Positions 33,108-45,829 of a stretch of 64,000 bases of DNA are shown one piece after another (the stretch's first letter is position 1; each line of letters opens with the position of its first letter). Source of the stretch: Lineus longissimus (lineage: Eukaryota; Nemertea; Pilidiophora; Heteronemertea; Lineidae); NCBI RefSeq assembly GCF_910592395.1, contig NC_088317.1:9612001-9676000 (forward strand). The letters are read 5' to 3'. The position numbers were made by a program, and so were the translations under genes. The notes below the pieces were generated by a model. It was given only the letters and a program-made list of their open reading frames with translations, had not been told where the DNA came from and ran no database searches.

Positions 33108-35419
33108 ATGAGAAAAAATAGCACTTTGTAAAAAAACACCATCAAAATAGGATATTTAATATTAACATTCCCGATTATGTTACAAAAACAATGAGTAGAC
33201 TGTGCTGATATGCGAAAACCGTATGGCTCGCCGTTCATGTTGGTGGTACGGTAAAACATAAATGTACAAAAAAAGATCCAAACTTGTGTGAAAAACTAGT
33301 GAACTGGTGGGGGGGGAATAAAATAAAGTTAAATTTGAAAAAGTTCACCCTTATTTACTAACATTCACCTTGGTAGAGTTTGGACACATAGCTTGCAGTG
33401 CATACTTTACTTCCCTGCTCATATGTTGCAATGTATTGTATTTGTATTGGGTATGTAACTGTAACGTATGGTAAATAATGTAGGCCCAGTTCATGCAGCT
33501 CCTCGCGGTTTTGCGTATCAGCATAGACTGAGAATGGCAGTTTTACTGTTCGTTAAAAATACCTTGCAATTCCAGCAGACTACTTCGTTGCTATTATTTG
33601 TGTACTCTGACCAGTGTCACTATCAGAGGTCTATGATATCATTGTTTTTTTGACAAGAAACATGAGAAAACGTCAACTTCTTGTGAAGCGGTCCGCCATG
33701 TTTGTTCATCTAAAGCTCGGGTTTGTTTTGATCACGTCGATAATGTTTATAAATACAAAGAGGCTATTCTTATAACAAAGTTTTGTCTGGATTTCAAAGT
33801 CATTCTCATGTAGTTGTTATATTAATGTGTAATAGATAATTGTGAAGTATTACGACTATTTCATTCTGATGATTGGGAATAATTTGTATAAAATGTGTGT
33901 TTTGATCTCCGACTTCGACTAAATGACTTAGCAAATTTAACGAGACAGAAAGCCAAAAAATGGTAACACTTCCTATGTTAACAAGCTACGGGAGTCATTC
34001 TATACTACGACTTTTGGCCATCACTTTATCAGCCTCGGCTGCAATGCCTTAGGGCAATGCCAGCCTTATGTGTAGTGTGTTCTGTACATTACAGAGACAG
34101 GTAGGATCGAGGCCGTTTTGCCAATTTTGACCAGGAAACAATTTCCAGCTAAAATCTGCCATTACTGCCAATTACGGGGCATTTAGTCTTTCTGCTGTGA
34201 ATAGCTATAATCCTATCGAAACAATAGTTCAAAATATTGGTATCCTGGCACATTTTCTGGCCCAGCTACAGCAAATTCTGATGAAAATGCAACTATTTTG
34301 CTGGAACTACTTTCCGCCAGCTCCAGTACAAACCATATGCTGCATTGCAAAGACAGCGTTGCTAAAAAAAGCATATGCTATGAGATGGAATAGGAAGATC
34401 AAAGGACATCCGACACGGTAAAGATGGGCTTATGTTGTTGACATCCAGCTCATACTTTCATATTTGAAGCAGAAAGGTCACTGTGCACAGCAAATTAATT
34501 TTGATATTCACCTTAGCACTGACGGTTATGCTGTCATATCTCATCACCAATTTTCAAGTTTTTTGTTGCTTCTTGCGATACACCTTTTCAGATGAGTAGG
34601 CCTAACCCACATCACATTTCTCGAGGGCATGCCATGATTCGGCTAGATTCGAGGTAGATTTTCAGGAAATATCATCCCTCTTACCAAGTTCCTCTTAATA
34701 ACCCACAGAAAATGCCATGATTTAGCATCAAAATTACACTTATGTGGCTCGAAAGTACTTACATTTAGTGATTCAAAAAAAACAGCAGGACATTCAAGTG
34801 TTTGCAACATTTGAAGGAACTTTAATATTGAAGTAACAGTGAGTTCACTGCAGACTATCCATATGTTTGTATATTGCCGTGTTGGCCTCGAGCTAAATTT
34901 TGAAACACTATTTCTCACATCTGAATGATTTTACAGTTCTCCAAACACTTTACTGCAGTTTTAACTCAACCACCAAATAGAAGTATTTTTAAGCCATCTG
35001 GCTGTGATTAGATGCAAAATTTTAGAATTATTCTGTAGGTTAGCTGATGACCACGAGAATAGGCATGACAATTCCAAAAATCCTACCTCTAAATCAGTCA
35101 AATTGTGGCATTTACTCACACAAAATATGGTGGCGATTCTCTGGGGTATACATCTATCTCTCTCATCATTCATCACAAATGCTGGTTTAATGTCCGGAAT
35201 CATCAAATAAGAAGAAGAAGAGAACTTGCAGCCCAGCAATTTCTTTCAGAAGCCCTTGCCAACTATTCATGGAGGGGGTGGTATGGTAGCTAATGCTTGA
35301 TTATCAATACCACATTATTAACAGTTCCATTCATACCAGATTGCCACATGTAACAACGGAATGCATCACTACACAGTGATATACCACAAACACATCCATG
35401 ACCATTGATTGAGGAGGGG
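33108..35419. other. Non-coding stretch, no feature recognised
   Basis: No convincing open frames or structured repeats. Could be intron of the candidate host gene. Confidence 0.4.
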
Positions 35420-35422
35420 TTA

Positions 35423-36107
35423 AGCTCTGTACACACTGACAACATTTTGGGAAACAGGTTGGCCAACATGTTGTCCAGGTGCGATGTTATCGAAAATGTT
35501 GGCAGTGTGTACAGTTCGGAAACATTCGGAAACATTCGGTAACATGTTGGCCAAATGTTGCTCAAATGTTGTCGAAATAATACAAAATCAATTTTGTTCC
35601 CGAGTGTTGTCGAGTTTTATCCAATCAGAAATAGGCCACAAATCACACGATCTACCTAAAGCCATGTGATGTAGTCAAAATAGCAGCCTCCAGCAAGGTT
35701 ATTGAGTGAAGTGGAACAACTTATCGCAGTATGGGAAAGTTGTGCCTGTTTATGGGATGACCGTAGACAGGAGACAGTGGTAGGCCCCATGCTGGTCTCT
35801 CATGTATCCATGGTCTTGTCCACACTCTTTTCTCATCTTTACGTCTTCTTTGCCGTCTTTCAATCAGGATAAGTAAAATTATGGCAGAGCCCCCGACAAT
35901 ACATCTTCTACTCTTGGAATCTTCCGTTGTTTATGAATTTCCGTCCAAAATCCTCATTTTCTCAAAAACATTCGATAACAAGTTGCCCAACATGTTGTCG
36001 AATGTTGTCATGTGTATACAGGGCCAAATTTTTGTTGCCCAGGACAGGTGTGTTGCCGAGATGTTTCCGAAAATGTTACCAAAAATGTTGTCAGTGTGTA
36101 CAGAGCT
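35423..36107. mobile_element. 685-bp inverted-repeat element, AGCTCTGTACAC ends
   Basis: The left end AGCTCTGTACACACTGACAA continues CATTTTGG and is mirrored by the complementary end at 36080-36107, about 28 bp of terminal inverted repeat. TTA flanks both sides (35420-35422 and 36108-36110). Subterminal regions repeat ACATTCGGAAACATT, CAACATGTTG and AAATGTTG motifs. No transposase. A non-autonomous element of unknown superfamily. Confidence 0.75.
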
Positions 36108-36110
36108 TTA

Positions 36111-37495
36111 GCTATGGCATGAAATTGTAATACTGCACAAAACTGGTGATCTTAAGTTGGTCTATCCATGATTGTGGAAGTTAATGATCTAACAGCACAG
36201 GATCAGTGCATAAGGGGTAGATCAACTGCATTCATGCATCAATACAGATTAGGACATGAATCAATACACAATTGACTCATCAATTTGGAATCATCATCTC
36301 TGGATACATGCAAACAGTACATCCTGTGTGTGAAATTGATATATATATATAATTATATAAGCAGTAGTGGGATCTGAAATTGCAATCACATTATTTGTAG
36401 AGACATTCTCACATTTGATTGAAGCTAAATACAAATTCAGTTTTTCCTTGAACTCACCAGAATGTGGAGATAGTCACAGCATTGAATTGTGATTTTGATG
36501 CAAAATTTTATCATTTCTGTGGGTTAGCAAGATGAGGAAAAGGATCGAGATAATATTTCCAGGAAATCCAACCTCAAAATCCCCTAAAATGAGGAACACT
36601 CTTGAGAAAGGAGGTCCTTATTCTCCAGAATGAAAGTTACAGGTTGAAATGCGACATTAATGTAAACTCGGCTAATAGAAGATGGTACAAGGATTATTTG
36701 AAGGTCGGAGCAATTCATATATTTTTCATTTGGCATTTTGAACAAACAAGTTATTTCCAATAGCAGGTTACAATGTATGACATGTACAGACTTTTAATTC
36801 TAACTTTTTATCCAAATTTGTTATGACATGTTTTCAAGAATGATTCAAGGAATAAACACACTCATGACAAGAGACATGTATCACATAACATGTCACAGGT
36901 GAAGCCAATGTAATCCTGCCCTAACAGTACATAGACTCATTTTTGGTTTACTAAGTTTAGTTTTTAAATTGTTTAACAGAAGAATGATGAAAGATTGAAC
37001 GCTGTTAAAAGTAGATCTCAAAAGATTCTTGAGATTGGTATTTTGAATCACCCATTGCCATGGTTACACCATTAGAAAAATATATGACCTTTACAATAAT
37101 CCTCCACCTCCAGTATCAGCAGAATACTCGTTGGGTGACTCAGCACTATTGGAAGAGAAGACAAGTGGGCCACACCTATTATAACATTCTCATTTTTTCA
37201 ATGTCATGTTGATCGATCAATAAATCGGTGATATTACTCCGTCTTCACAGAACCTTTCTGAGAACAGCTGTATTTTCGTGTTAAGCGACATTGACATTGT
37301 TTTGGGACATTTAGGTTGTGTTCTGGCCAATCTACTTCATACATATATGTAGTAAAACACATCTCTGGGGGGGGGTGATGGGCAGCTAATCAGAACACAG
37401 CTATTTAAATGATTATCCAATCAAATAACCCAAATTGAGACAGGTATGGATGTTGGTTCGCTTGCTGAATGCTACCCCATGTCTGCAAATGCCAC
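36111..37495. other. Non-coding stretch, no feature recognised
   Basis: Contains a short TA run near 36341-36360. Nothing else stands out. May be intronic. Confidence 0.4.
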
Positions 37496-37499
37496 TATT

Positions 37500-38605
37500 T
37501 GACAAATCGTAGAGTTCAACCTCTGTGACACTGGAGATTAGGTCAAGGTCAAAAAGGCTTCAAGCATTATGCCAAGCTTGTTCAGATGAATCACTGATAC
37601 ACATTAGTACAGTAACAGTTTACTGATATCATACATTGACCTACATTGGCATGTATGATCTTGATCTACTTACATCTGAAAAGTAGGTCACATTCACCTA
37701 AATCTTAGTCAACATATACACCATATGTTACACCAGACAAGACGTCATCACATTAGCTCACTCATTTGAGCTAAAAATCTTCCACAATCAGGCATAGCTT
37801 TCAGTACTCTGGTAAAAAGCATTAACAAGTTTAAACAAACGGCAATCAGTAGACAGATTGATGAAAGTCTGCAGTGCTTGTGGCAGAAGGAAGTATAGCA
37901 TGAGGCACGACGAACAATAGATGTATCAGGTATCACTTGCATCTTGTTAAGAATGGTGTGCCTGAATAATGCTATACTAGCAGGTGATGGTCACGCACCT
38001 GTATTAAACCAATCAGCATGCGGTTGTACATGAAAATAGTTGAAATAAATGCGTGGTCTCACCATACCAGTTGAATGGCATTTTCCATTTAAGATATAAT
38101 TTTTCTAAAATTGAGAATAAAGGGAGTGTTTAAAATGAAGAAAATGCTGAAGTTTCAGTCCAATTGACTTACTTATGTGGTTTTGAGGCTCCATTCAACC
38201 CGTCGTGGTGAAAAAGCTGACTCACGGGTTAAAAGCTGTCAAAAATCACCCCCCCCCATAACTTCAGACCCCCCAAACCCTGAAATTATCATGCATAACG
38301 AACAACGGAAATTTCAGGGTCTGACAGGCTAGGATAGGTCTATTTGGCTTTGAAAGCGTTCCTCCCAGATTACGTCTCGGAAAAAAGTTATGAGCATGTA
38401 GAACGTACCGTTTTAAAGGGAAAACAGCTTTAAACTTTATTACAGATACGCCAAAAACCGTCCGGGCATATCGCCCAAAGCTAACATCATGCTAATTTTC
38501 AGCCATCTAGCCCCAGCAGTTACAAAAAGTGCCTGGTAATAGACGACAATGGACGACGGATGACAAGGTATCGTATAAGCTCCTCACAGGTGAGCTAAAA
38601 AGCAA
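37500..38605 (+). repeat. Divergent relatives of the GCTCACCT repeat
   Basis: Pieces include a degraded ACCTCTGTGACACTGGAGATTAGGTCA (37518-37545), a hairpin TTAGCTCACTCATTTGAGCTAA (37752-37773), GTCCGGGCATATCGCCCAAAG (38460-38480, also at 41660) and a GAC-type tract with the GGTGAGCTAAAA end (38530-38601). More than one copy is probably collapsed or truncated here. Confidence 0.6.
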
Positions 38606-39204
38606 GCGGGCACATATATTATGTTTCATTAAGTGATGAAATATACTAGGACAGGGTGGTCCAGGGGGGATAACAGGGTTACGTCAGGGGTCAACATATC
38701 CTTTAAAACTGTTAATAAGTTTACTTGGGAATTGCATCATGGGAAATCCAAGATTGCCGCCATTTTATCCCGTACATTATGTTCTGGGCCATAGGTAAAT
38801 CAGTAATAAACATATGATGATAAGGGATAAAATCAAAAGTCCGCACACAAATCAGGGCGAATATTTGCCTGGTCGCATATCCCCACACTCATTCGCCTCC
38901 AAATCGCTGCCTGTTTCTGCAATTCTATTATGATCAGGAGAAAATTCAGACTGAATGAAAATCGCAGGCAAAATTTCACATTCACCAGCCATCGGAACGG
39001 AGCGAATATTACATGTGTTGTAGTATGCGAATTCCAACATCAGCTGATACCAGACAAACAAAAACACAAACTGGAATTCCCGGTCAACCTGACTCCAGTA
39101 ATCAAAAACATCCCATCTATCCAGGAGGAGCTACACAAATTTGGCACAGAGGTTTGAGGTTGTTGTAGATGCGATGCGCACCTTTAAAAATAGCGGCAAA
39201 GTTG

Positions 39205-39464
39205 TGTCGGGAAAACACCGGTTACAGAATTCATGAGGTTGCGGCGCGCATGCGCACTTGGCAGAATCCATTGTTTGCGTTTGTTGCGGACAGCAGTTAT
39301 ATTGATACACCCTGTATGTACAATAATGTAGTCGCATAAATGTTCTTGTGTTTTCGGAAATAATAAACGCATGTGCTTTTTGCACGGAAATCGAACCAAG
39401 AAGAGTTGTTCAATTTGTGAGCGATTTTAGTTGGCTTTATACCCTTAGTGTGGCTTCCCCCACA
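39205..39464 (+). repeat. Candidate LTR of a truncated BEL element
   Basis: The sequence begins TGTCGGGAAAACACCGG and ends CCCCCACA, has AATAAA near 39362, and is followed by TGGTGCCAAAATCCGGG, a good primer-binding-site candidate, just before a BEL gag. The second LTR is missing. Confidence 0.55.
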
Positions 39465-39517
39465 TTAAATGGTGCCAAAATCCGGGAATTACAACATAGA
39501 GATATACCACGCAGGCC

Positions 39518-40201
39518 ATGATGCAGAGCAGAATGGCCGCTAAATGCTGGGTTTCGAGGGCAATCAAAAATCTCGAGAAAGCACTCAAAGAATGCAAAGA
39601 CATTGGGCCAGGCGGCGGCGTCGATGACGCGATCTTCGAGGAGGGTCTTTCAGAATTAGATTTACGCGTAACATTGCCTAAGATAGAACTTCCCAAATTC
39701 AAGGGTAACGTCACTGAATTGCAGTCATTTTGGGACAAGTTTAACGCATTAGTTCACAAGACTGACATCCCAACAATCAGCAAATTCACGTACCTTGATT
39801 CTCTGTTAGAAGGTGAGGCCAAGACGGCCATCGCCGGACTTTCCATCACTAATGCTCATTACGACGATGCCCGACAGACAGATCCTTGAAGACCGGTACG
39901 GGAGAAGGGAAAATATTGCATTTGCCCACATTCAGTGGTTACTACGAATTAGCACGAGGCCAAAGCTGGTACCAAGTGTTGTGCGGGTCAGTTGTCGAAA
40001 CTGTACAACGAAGTACAGCCTCATGTTAGGAGTTTGGAAGCACTAGACATTACTGGTGAACAGTATGGGGCGTTTTTAACATCAGTGGTATTATCTTGCC
40101 TCCCAGGCGAGTTACGCTTGGAATGGGCAAGACATGGGGAAGGTCATGAGGATGACCTGGACTTTCTCTTGGACTTTCCCTTGGAGTTGGTAAATTTTTA
40201 A
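39518..40201 (+). pseudogene. BEL/Pao gag fragment
   Basis: The first frame (39518-39889) contains a DUF1759-type gag domain: LPKIELPKFKGNVTELQSFW, then LLEGEAKTAIAGL. It continues through two frameshifts, first in the frame with RQILEDRYGRRENI (about 39870-39950) and then from 39992 (MSKLYNEVQPHVRSLEALD). Sequence stops near 40200 where dispersed-repeat sequence begins; no protease, RT or integrase follows. This is a third BEL lineage in the window, different from BEL-A and BEL-B, and dead. Confidence 0.75.
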
Positions 40202-40259
40202 CGTAACCTTGCTAGGAGAACCTACCATAAGAATTTTATCGAAAACGAGTCACTCATAA

Positions 40260-40505
40260 GACAGATCTCACACGTTTTAGGTTTTCACTTCTGGTCCCCT
40301 GGTGGCCAAGTCAACAATCAGATTGGACCGAAATTCATTGTCAGAGGTCACCTGACCTGGGGGGTCCTGTGTAAAAAGATTCAAGTTCAGAGCACTAGAG
40401 GTTAAGAAACGTGCCACTGTTTTTGAAACACGATACGGACAACGACGACGACGACAACGGACGAGGGACACAGCAGTGTTGTATAGACTGCCCTATGGTG
40501 AGCCA
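40260..40505 (+). repeat. Partial copy of the GCTCACCT repeat, 3' end
   Basis: Contains CCCCTGGTGGCCAAGT, a GACGACGAC tract (40438-40462) and ends ATGGTGAGCC. Only the 3' third is present, abutting the BEL gag fragment. Confidence 0.65.
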
Positions 40506-40867
40506 AATATTTAGCCTTGGCTAAGGTACTGTAAGGCATTTGTAGGGTATTGTACTAGGGTAAATAAGTGAGCCCGGGCCAAATTACCCCCTCATGCACC
40601 ATAGAATACCCTACAAATACCTTACAGCACCCAAGCCAATGGGTAATTTTTGTAGGAACCATCGCACAGAGGGATATATTACACCGTGCAGAAAAGCGAG
40701 TCCGTTTCATCATCGCCATTGTTCTCTATACATTTTAGGCACGTCGTGGAAAATGAGCGGGAATAGACTCAGGAAGCACATCTGGGGAATCCCGACTTCA
40801 TCGAACATCGTTGGAAACTATTTAGCGGCGATTAGGAGGGCATCTACCATCTTGGTGATGAACTTCC

Positions 40868-41760
40868 AAATGAAATGGTCCAGGGACCATGTGCTCACCT
40901 CGGGTAATGTAATGCATGTCATTTGCAGTGGATATGGGGAGAACAGTTCCTGGCTAGTTTCACCAGTTTTGATTCCATTGAATAATTTTATTCTTCTGAA
41001 CTCAATGGCAAAAAAGAAAATTGCCAGTACCATCTTGTATAGCATTTTGGTTATTAAGTTGACTGAATTTCAGGGTTATTGAAGAGTGCACATGTCACAT
41101 GGAAATTGGCTGACATCTGTTCAACAGTTTAGGAATAATAGGACTTTGTTGAATTTTCAAGATGGCGGCCTGGTGGCAATATTTGTCTTGGGATTTGACT
41201 GAAAATAAGGGATATTGATGAGAGTACATAGATACATAATCACATAATCAAGATGGCCATGACTAAAAACCAGGGATGTTGGAGAGAGTACGTCATATAC
41301 AATCACATGAAATTTGGTAGCAATCCGACTTCGTTTAAATTTCAAGATGGCCACCTGGCGGTCATATTTGAAGTCCCAACAGGACAAATCTTTTGGGTAG
41401 AATAGAGGATCCCTAGATACATGTCCTCACAAGTTTAGAATCTTCTACCTCAAATAGAAACAAAACATGCCACCTATCGGTGATTTAGTGAACTTGACCT
41501 CTGTGACCTTGAAAAGTAGGTCAAATCAAAAACCCGGGTGATATGTCATTTAAACTTATAACTTATGTACAACCATTAGCTCCAAAAAGGTAAAAAATCT
41601 ATTTCCGAGATGGCCGCCTGGAGGCCAGAAAGTAGGTCATATCGTGAAAAAGAAAAATTTGTCCGGGCATATTGCCCAAAGATACCATCACACCAAGTTT
41701 TAGCCATCTAACCTTAGTGGTGACGAAATGTGCTCCGCTAACAGACGACGACGGACACCG
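40868..41760 (+). repeat. Divergent full-length relative of the GCTCACCT repeat
   Basis: Starts AAATGAAATGGTCCAGGGACC then GTGCTCACCTC, the same start as copies 1 and 2 but with a paired change in the first hairpin. It contains one TGACCT-CTG-TGACCTTGA motif (41495) and ends in GACGACGACGGAC. The interior is GGCCACCTGG/AAGATGGCC-rich and differs from copies 1 and 2. Confidence 0.65.
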
Positions 41761-42019
41761 TGTTCCCTCGGTTGAACCATTCCCTTACAATTCCACAGAT
41801 CTCCGGCCGACGATCTTTTTGAAATCGATCAAAGCGCCATCTAATATCATCTGCGAGAACTAGTTATTCATTTAGTGTATGAAAGATGACAAAGAGGGGA
41901 TGTTGAGTGGCAGATAGGCCAAAATGGCGAGAGAAATCAGCAACCGATTTTTCAGTGGCTGAAGTGCTTGTACACTGACTTAAAGTTTAAGTCAGTTTAA
42001 GTTAAACAATCATAGACTA

Positions 42020-43061
42020 AAAATGAAATGGCCAGGGCCATTGTGCTCACCTCATGTGGAGGAAAGATGGATAAAGAGCATGGTATTGTGTCATGTAGTG
42101 TTAGGTTTGATGTAGGTCCAAGCAATTACAATTTCCCCAAAATGGCCAATTTACAGTACATTTGACCTCTGTGACCTTGAAAAGTAGGTCAAATCAAAGA
42201 AGACCCGGGTGACACATTGAATGGTTGTTAGAATTAGATGTACCTATGATATAAAATTGGTGCCAATCGGGCAAGTCATTACTAGGAATAATGGCATTTT
42301 GAAGAATTTAGGATTTGGCCCCCTCCCTGGAGGCCAAACGGCAAATCAGATCGCACCAAACTTCGGTACCCGAGATCACCTGACCAAGGGGTACATGTGT
42401 ACTTAATTTGTGATCAATAGTCATTGCAGTTAAGAAACGTGCCATAGTTACGGCCTGACGGCGAATTTACGCCATTTGACCTCTGTGACCTTGACAAGAA
42501 GGTCAAATTAAAAACCTGTGTGACATATACTGTATGGTGGTTAGATGTACCCATGATATCAAATTGGTGGCAATCGGGCAAGAAGTTAAGGAATAATCAC
42601 ATTTTTAAGGTTTTTGGATTTTGCCCCCTGGTGGTCAAGTGGTGAATCATATTGGACCAAACTTCGGTCCCTGAGATCACCTGACTAAGGGGTAAATCTG
42701 TACCAAATTTGGTATCAATAGTCATTGCAGTTTAGAAACGTGCCATCGTTTCATCCTAATGGCCAATTTACACCATTTGACCTCTGTGACCTTGAAAAGG
42801 AGGTCAAATCAAAAACCCGGAGGATATATGATGCACCTTTGCTAGAAGTACCTACCATATTTTTTTCAAAATTTCCCGACTACTATTAAGGGAGATATTG
42901 CATATTTTCACTTTTAACGTTTGGCCCCCTGGTGGCCAAACCATGAAACGAATCGGACCGAAACTTGGTCTCCAAGGTGTCATTACATAAGGGTACATGT
43001 GTACCAAGTTTCAACTCAATAGCTCCAACAGTTACGAAACGTGCCCTGCTAACGGACGACG

Positions 43062-43111
<50 letters not shown>

Positions 43112-43164
43112 ACGACGGACGCCACGGTATGGGATAAGCTCACCTCTGCTAAGAGGTGAGCTAA
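42020..43164 (+). repeat. Dispersed 1.1-kb repeat, copy 2
   Basis: Nearly the same sequence as 9176-10299, with scattered substitutions and a longer uninterrupted (GAC)n tract (about 43057-43110). Ends with the hairpin AGCTCACCTC / GAGGTGAGCT. The Arg-only open frame on the minus strand here is this microsatellite. Confidence 0.88.
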
Positions 43165-44020
43165 CAAAGCCATAAATGAGTTCGCTCAGGCTTTGACTTA
43201 TGATTGTTAACCCTCAAAATGAGATAAAATTTCTGAAATTCAATTAATTCGTTGTACATAATGTGCTTCTGCCAATTATCTCTGTTTCTGACAAGGCAGC
43301 AAAATTAGAATTTTTCATTTGAATGGCAACTTTTTGCTAGTTTATATATCCTGGATTGCTATGCAGTAAATTGAAAAAGACACAAAGAGCTTCAATATGA
43401 TGTATTATATAAGCACTTCAGAGTAATATTACTTTAATAGATATTTTGGTTGAAAATTCCCCACGTCATTGCATAGCCTAGGCTCAGAAGGTGAGCCAAA
43501 AACTCGGCCTGACTGAAGACCTCACTGCCACATTTTTACTCTAAACAAATTATGAATGCCCTTTATTCTGTCACTCAAACCGAGGCTAATGAACTTTTTA
43601 GTGGAAATGGAATAGATGTATGCGAAAATAAATTTTGGTCATTTTGAAAAAAACCTTTCCCCAGGCAGCGTAAGTTTACCAAGATATAAAAGTAATGTTT
43701 TAAATCAACTCATCACCATAGGCATTCAAACTATCATGAAAATTGGAAGACATGGACCATCAAGTAAATTGCTTGAATATGCTTGTATATCTTTACTTAT
43801 GCAAAGGTAAACATACGCTGCCTGTGAAAATGGTCTTTTCAAAATGGCAGAAATTTATTTTTGCAGGTTTTCTATTGTCAAGTCGTTCTGAAAACCCAAG
43901 TTAAAATTTAAATCATGGATGATCAGATGCGCAACGTCATTTGTTGGCTCTGTCATAGCCAATTCGTCTGCCTCCGGGACCGAAGTTGAAGTGTCATGTC
44001 AAATATGGTGTTAGACTGCA
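43165..44020. other. Non-coding stretch, no feature recognised
   Basis: One more AGGTGAGCC end fragment occurs near 43488-43502. Otherwise nothing recognisable. Confidence 0.4.
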
Positions 44021-45602
44021 CCCTCACCGAAAGGCAGTGCACTGAAAATGACTGCATCACACTGCTTTTGACTGAAACCCCCACTGCATATGACTGTCTT
44101 AGGCATATCATTTTTTCTTAATGTTTTAAAACCACTGATTTTGACTGAAAGACCACTGCAAAGCACTGCCACCTGCATATCATTATGAACGACGTATTTC
44201 AAAAACACTGCCTATGACTGAAAGACCACTGATTTCCACTTCTCCAACTCTGATCGAAACCCGTGGCATTTTCAACATGACTGAAAACCACTGCTTTATG
44301 ACTGGTGAGATTAAGACTATTGATGGCAGTGTAAAGCAGTGGTAATTGCAGTCAAATTCAGTGTTAAATATCACCCATAATGTAACCTGAGACAGGAAGC
44401 TAGTAAGTTTGAATTTGATAGTCAAACATTCAAGAAATCATGGTAGCTCTTCATATTTCTCGATATTTACCCGAATTTCAATATGAGAAGAGGGGAGTTT
44501 TAGTCAGTTTGAATTGGAACACATAAGGAGCCAAATGAATGCAAAAAGGGTAATCTAGACAGACACTGAAGTTGTATTTTCAGCAAATCAAGAAGGCTGT
44601 AGGCCCTATAGATGTTGTAATCCATGCATACACTGCAAGATATCTGCATGTATCTTCATGCATCTACTGTAGGCCCTATAGGTGTTAATTGTAATGTATG
44701 CATACACTGCAAATTATCTGCATGGGAGCTCAATACACATCAATCAGTAGATCATTATTCTACAGGCCGCGTGCAGTAATACTTTATTTGGACGTCAATT
44801 TGATCTAGCTTCAATCCCTGACATCACTGACGGTAGCTATGTGCCATGTGTAGTTTCAATTGTCTAGTAACCCATCTGACCACTGTCATTATGACAAAGT
44901 TTGCAATGACGTAGGTCAAGGACGTGAATTTGTCATCTTTTTACTGTGTCACGTCATCATGCAATGGCGATGTCCTCTATTTGTGCAGATGACGTCATCA
45001 CTGCCATATTGGACGCAAACACACCGTCTAAAATAGGACAGCAAAAGTAACAGTTCGCTAGAAGTTTTTGCTTTTTCGAACAATTTCTTTGGTTGTCATC
45101 AGCACAGGGGGGGTCACGTCCCCCAAACCTCTCTCGGCATCAATGCCTGCATGCCATTAAATAAATTATTCATATTAACACTGAAAATGACTGCTCCCTC
45201 CAAGAGGTTTTGGAAATGGCAGTCAAAATCAGTGGTGTTTCAGTGTGGATTCAGTGTGCTGCGAAATATTTAAATTAACACTGAACCCCACTGCCAGCCC
45301 TGTGCATGATGCATAGTGGGGAGTCATTTTCAGTGTCAAAAGCAGTGGAAATCAGTCAGCCTAAATATTTAAATGAGCACTGCTTTTGACTGCCTTACCA
45401 CTGATTTTGACTGTCTTACCACTGCTTATGACTCCCTAACCTCTATTTTTGATTGCTGTATAACTGTATGCTTTGGTATTGCGTGACTGAAAAACACTCC
45501 CTATGACTGCTTTCCACTGATTTCAACACTGCCATAAAAATGTGAGGGAACACTGCAACCTGACTGAATCCTGACTGATATCACACTGCGTTTCGGTGAG
45601 GG
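44021..45602. mobile_element. 1.58-kb inverted-repeat element with CACTG/GACTG arrays
   Basis: Terminal inverted repeats of 19 bp with one mismatch: CCCTCACCGAAA-G-GCAGTG at the left, the complement of CCCTCACCGAAA-C-GCAGTG at the right. About 300 bp at each end is packed with CACTG and GACTG words (for example GACTGAAAGACCACTG) pointing inwards. The middle, about 44.4-45.15 kb, is ordinary sequence. No transposase is visible and no clear target duplication was found. Confidence 0.75.
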
Positions 45603-45829
45603 CTGTTAGAGGGACTCCAGCCATCTCCAAATTTGTCCCCAGTATCTCCTCTAATATGAGAATGAGAATGTATACACAGTACACAGTGTCACACAAAACA
45701 CCTGGCGTTTGCCTCTAGTCTCTACATGTACACACATGACACATGAAATGAATGAAATGATTGACGAGAGTGACGAGTCAGAAAAACAGAAGATGTCAAG
45801 GGCCATATCTCAAAAACTTCAAAACTCAC
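45603..45829. other. Intron-like sequence, no feature recognised
   Basis: Would be the start of intron 1 of the candidate host gene on the minus strand. Confidence 0.3.

Noticed and set aside
37748-41387. Several 60-90-residue frames as host genes
   Set aside because: They fall in dispersed-repeat sequence, lack splice or start context, and have no recognisable domain.
42886-43173. Open frame with a poly-Arg run
   Set aside because: It is the GAC microsatellite of the dispersed repeat read on the minus strand; no other support.
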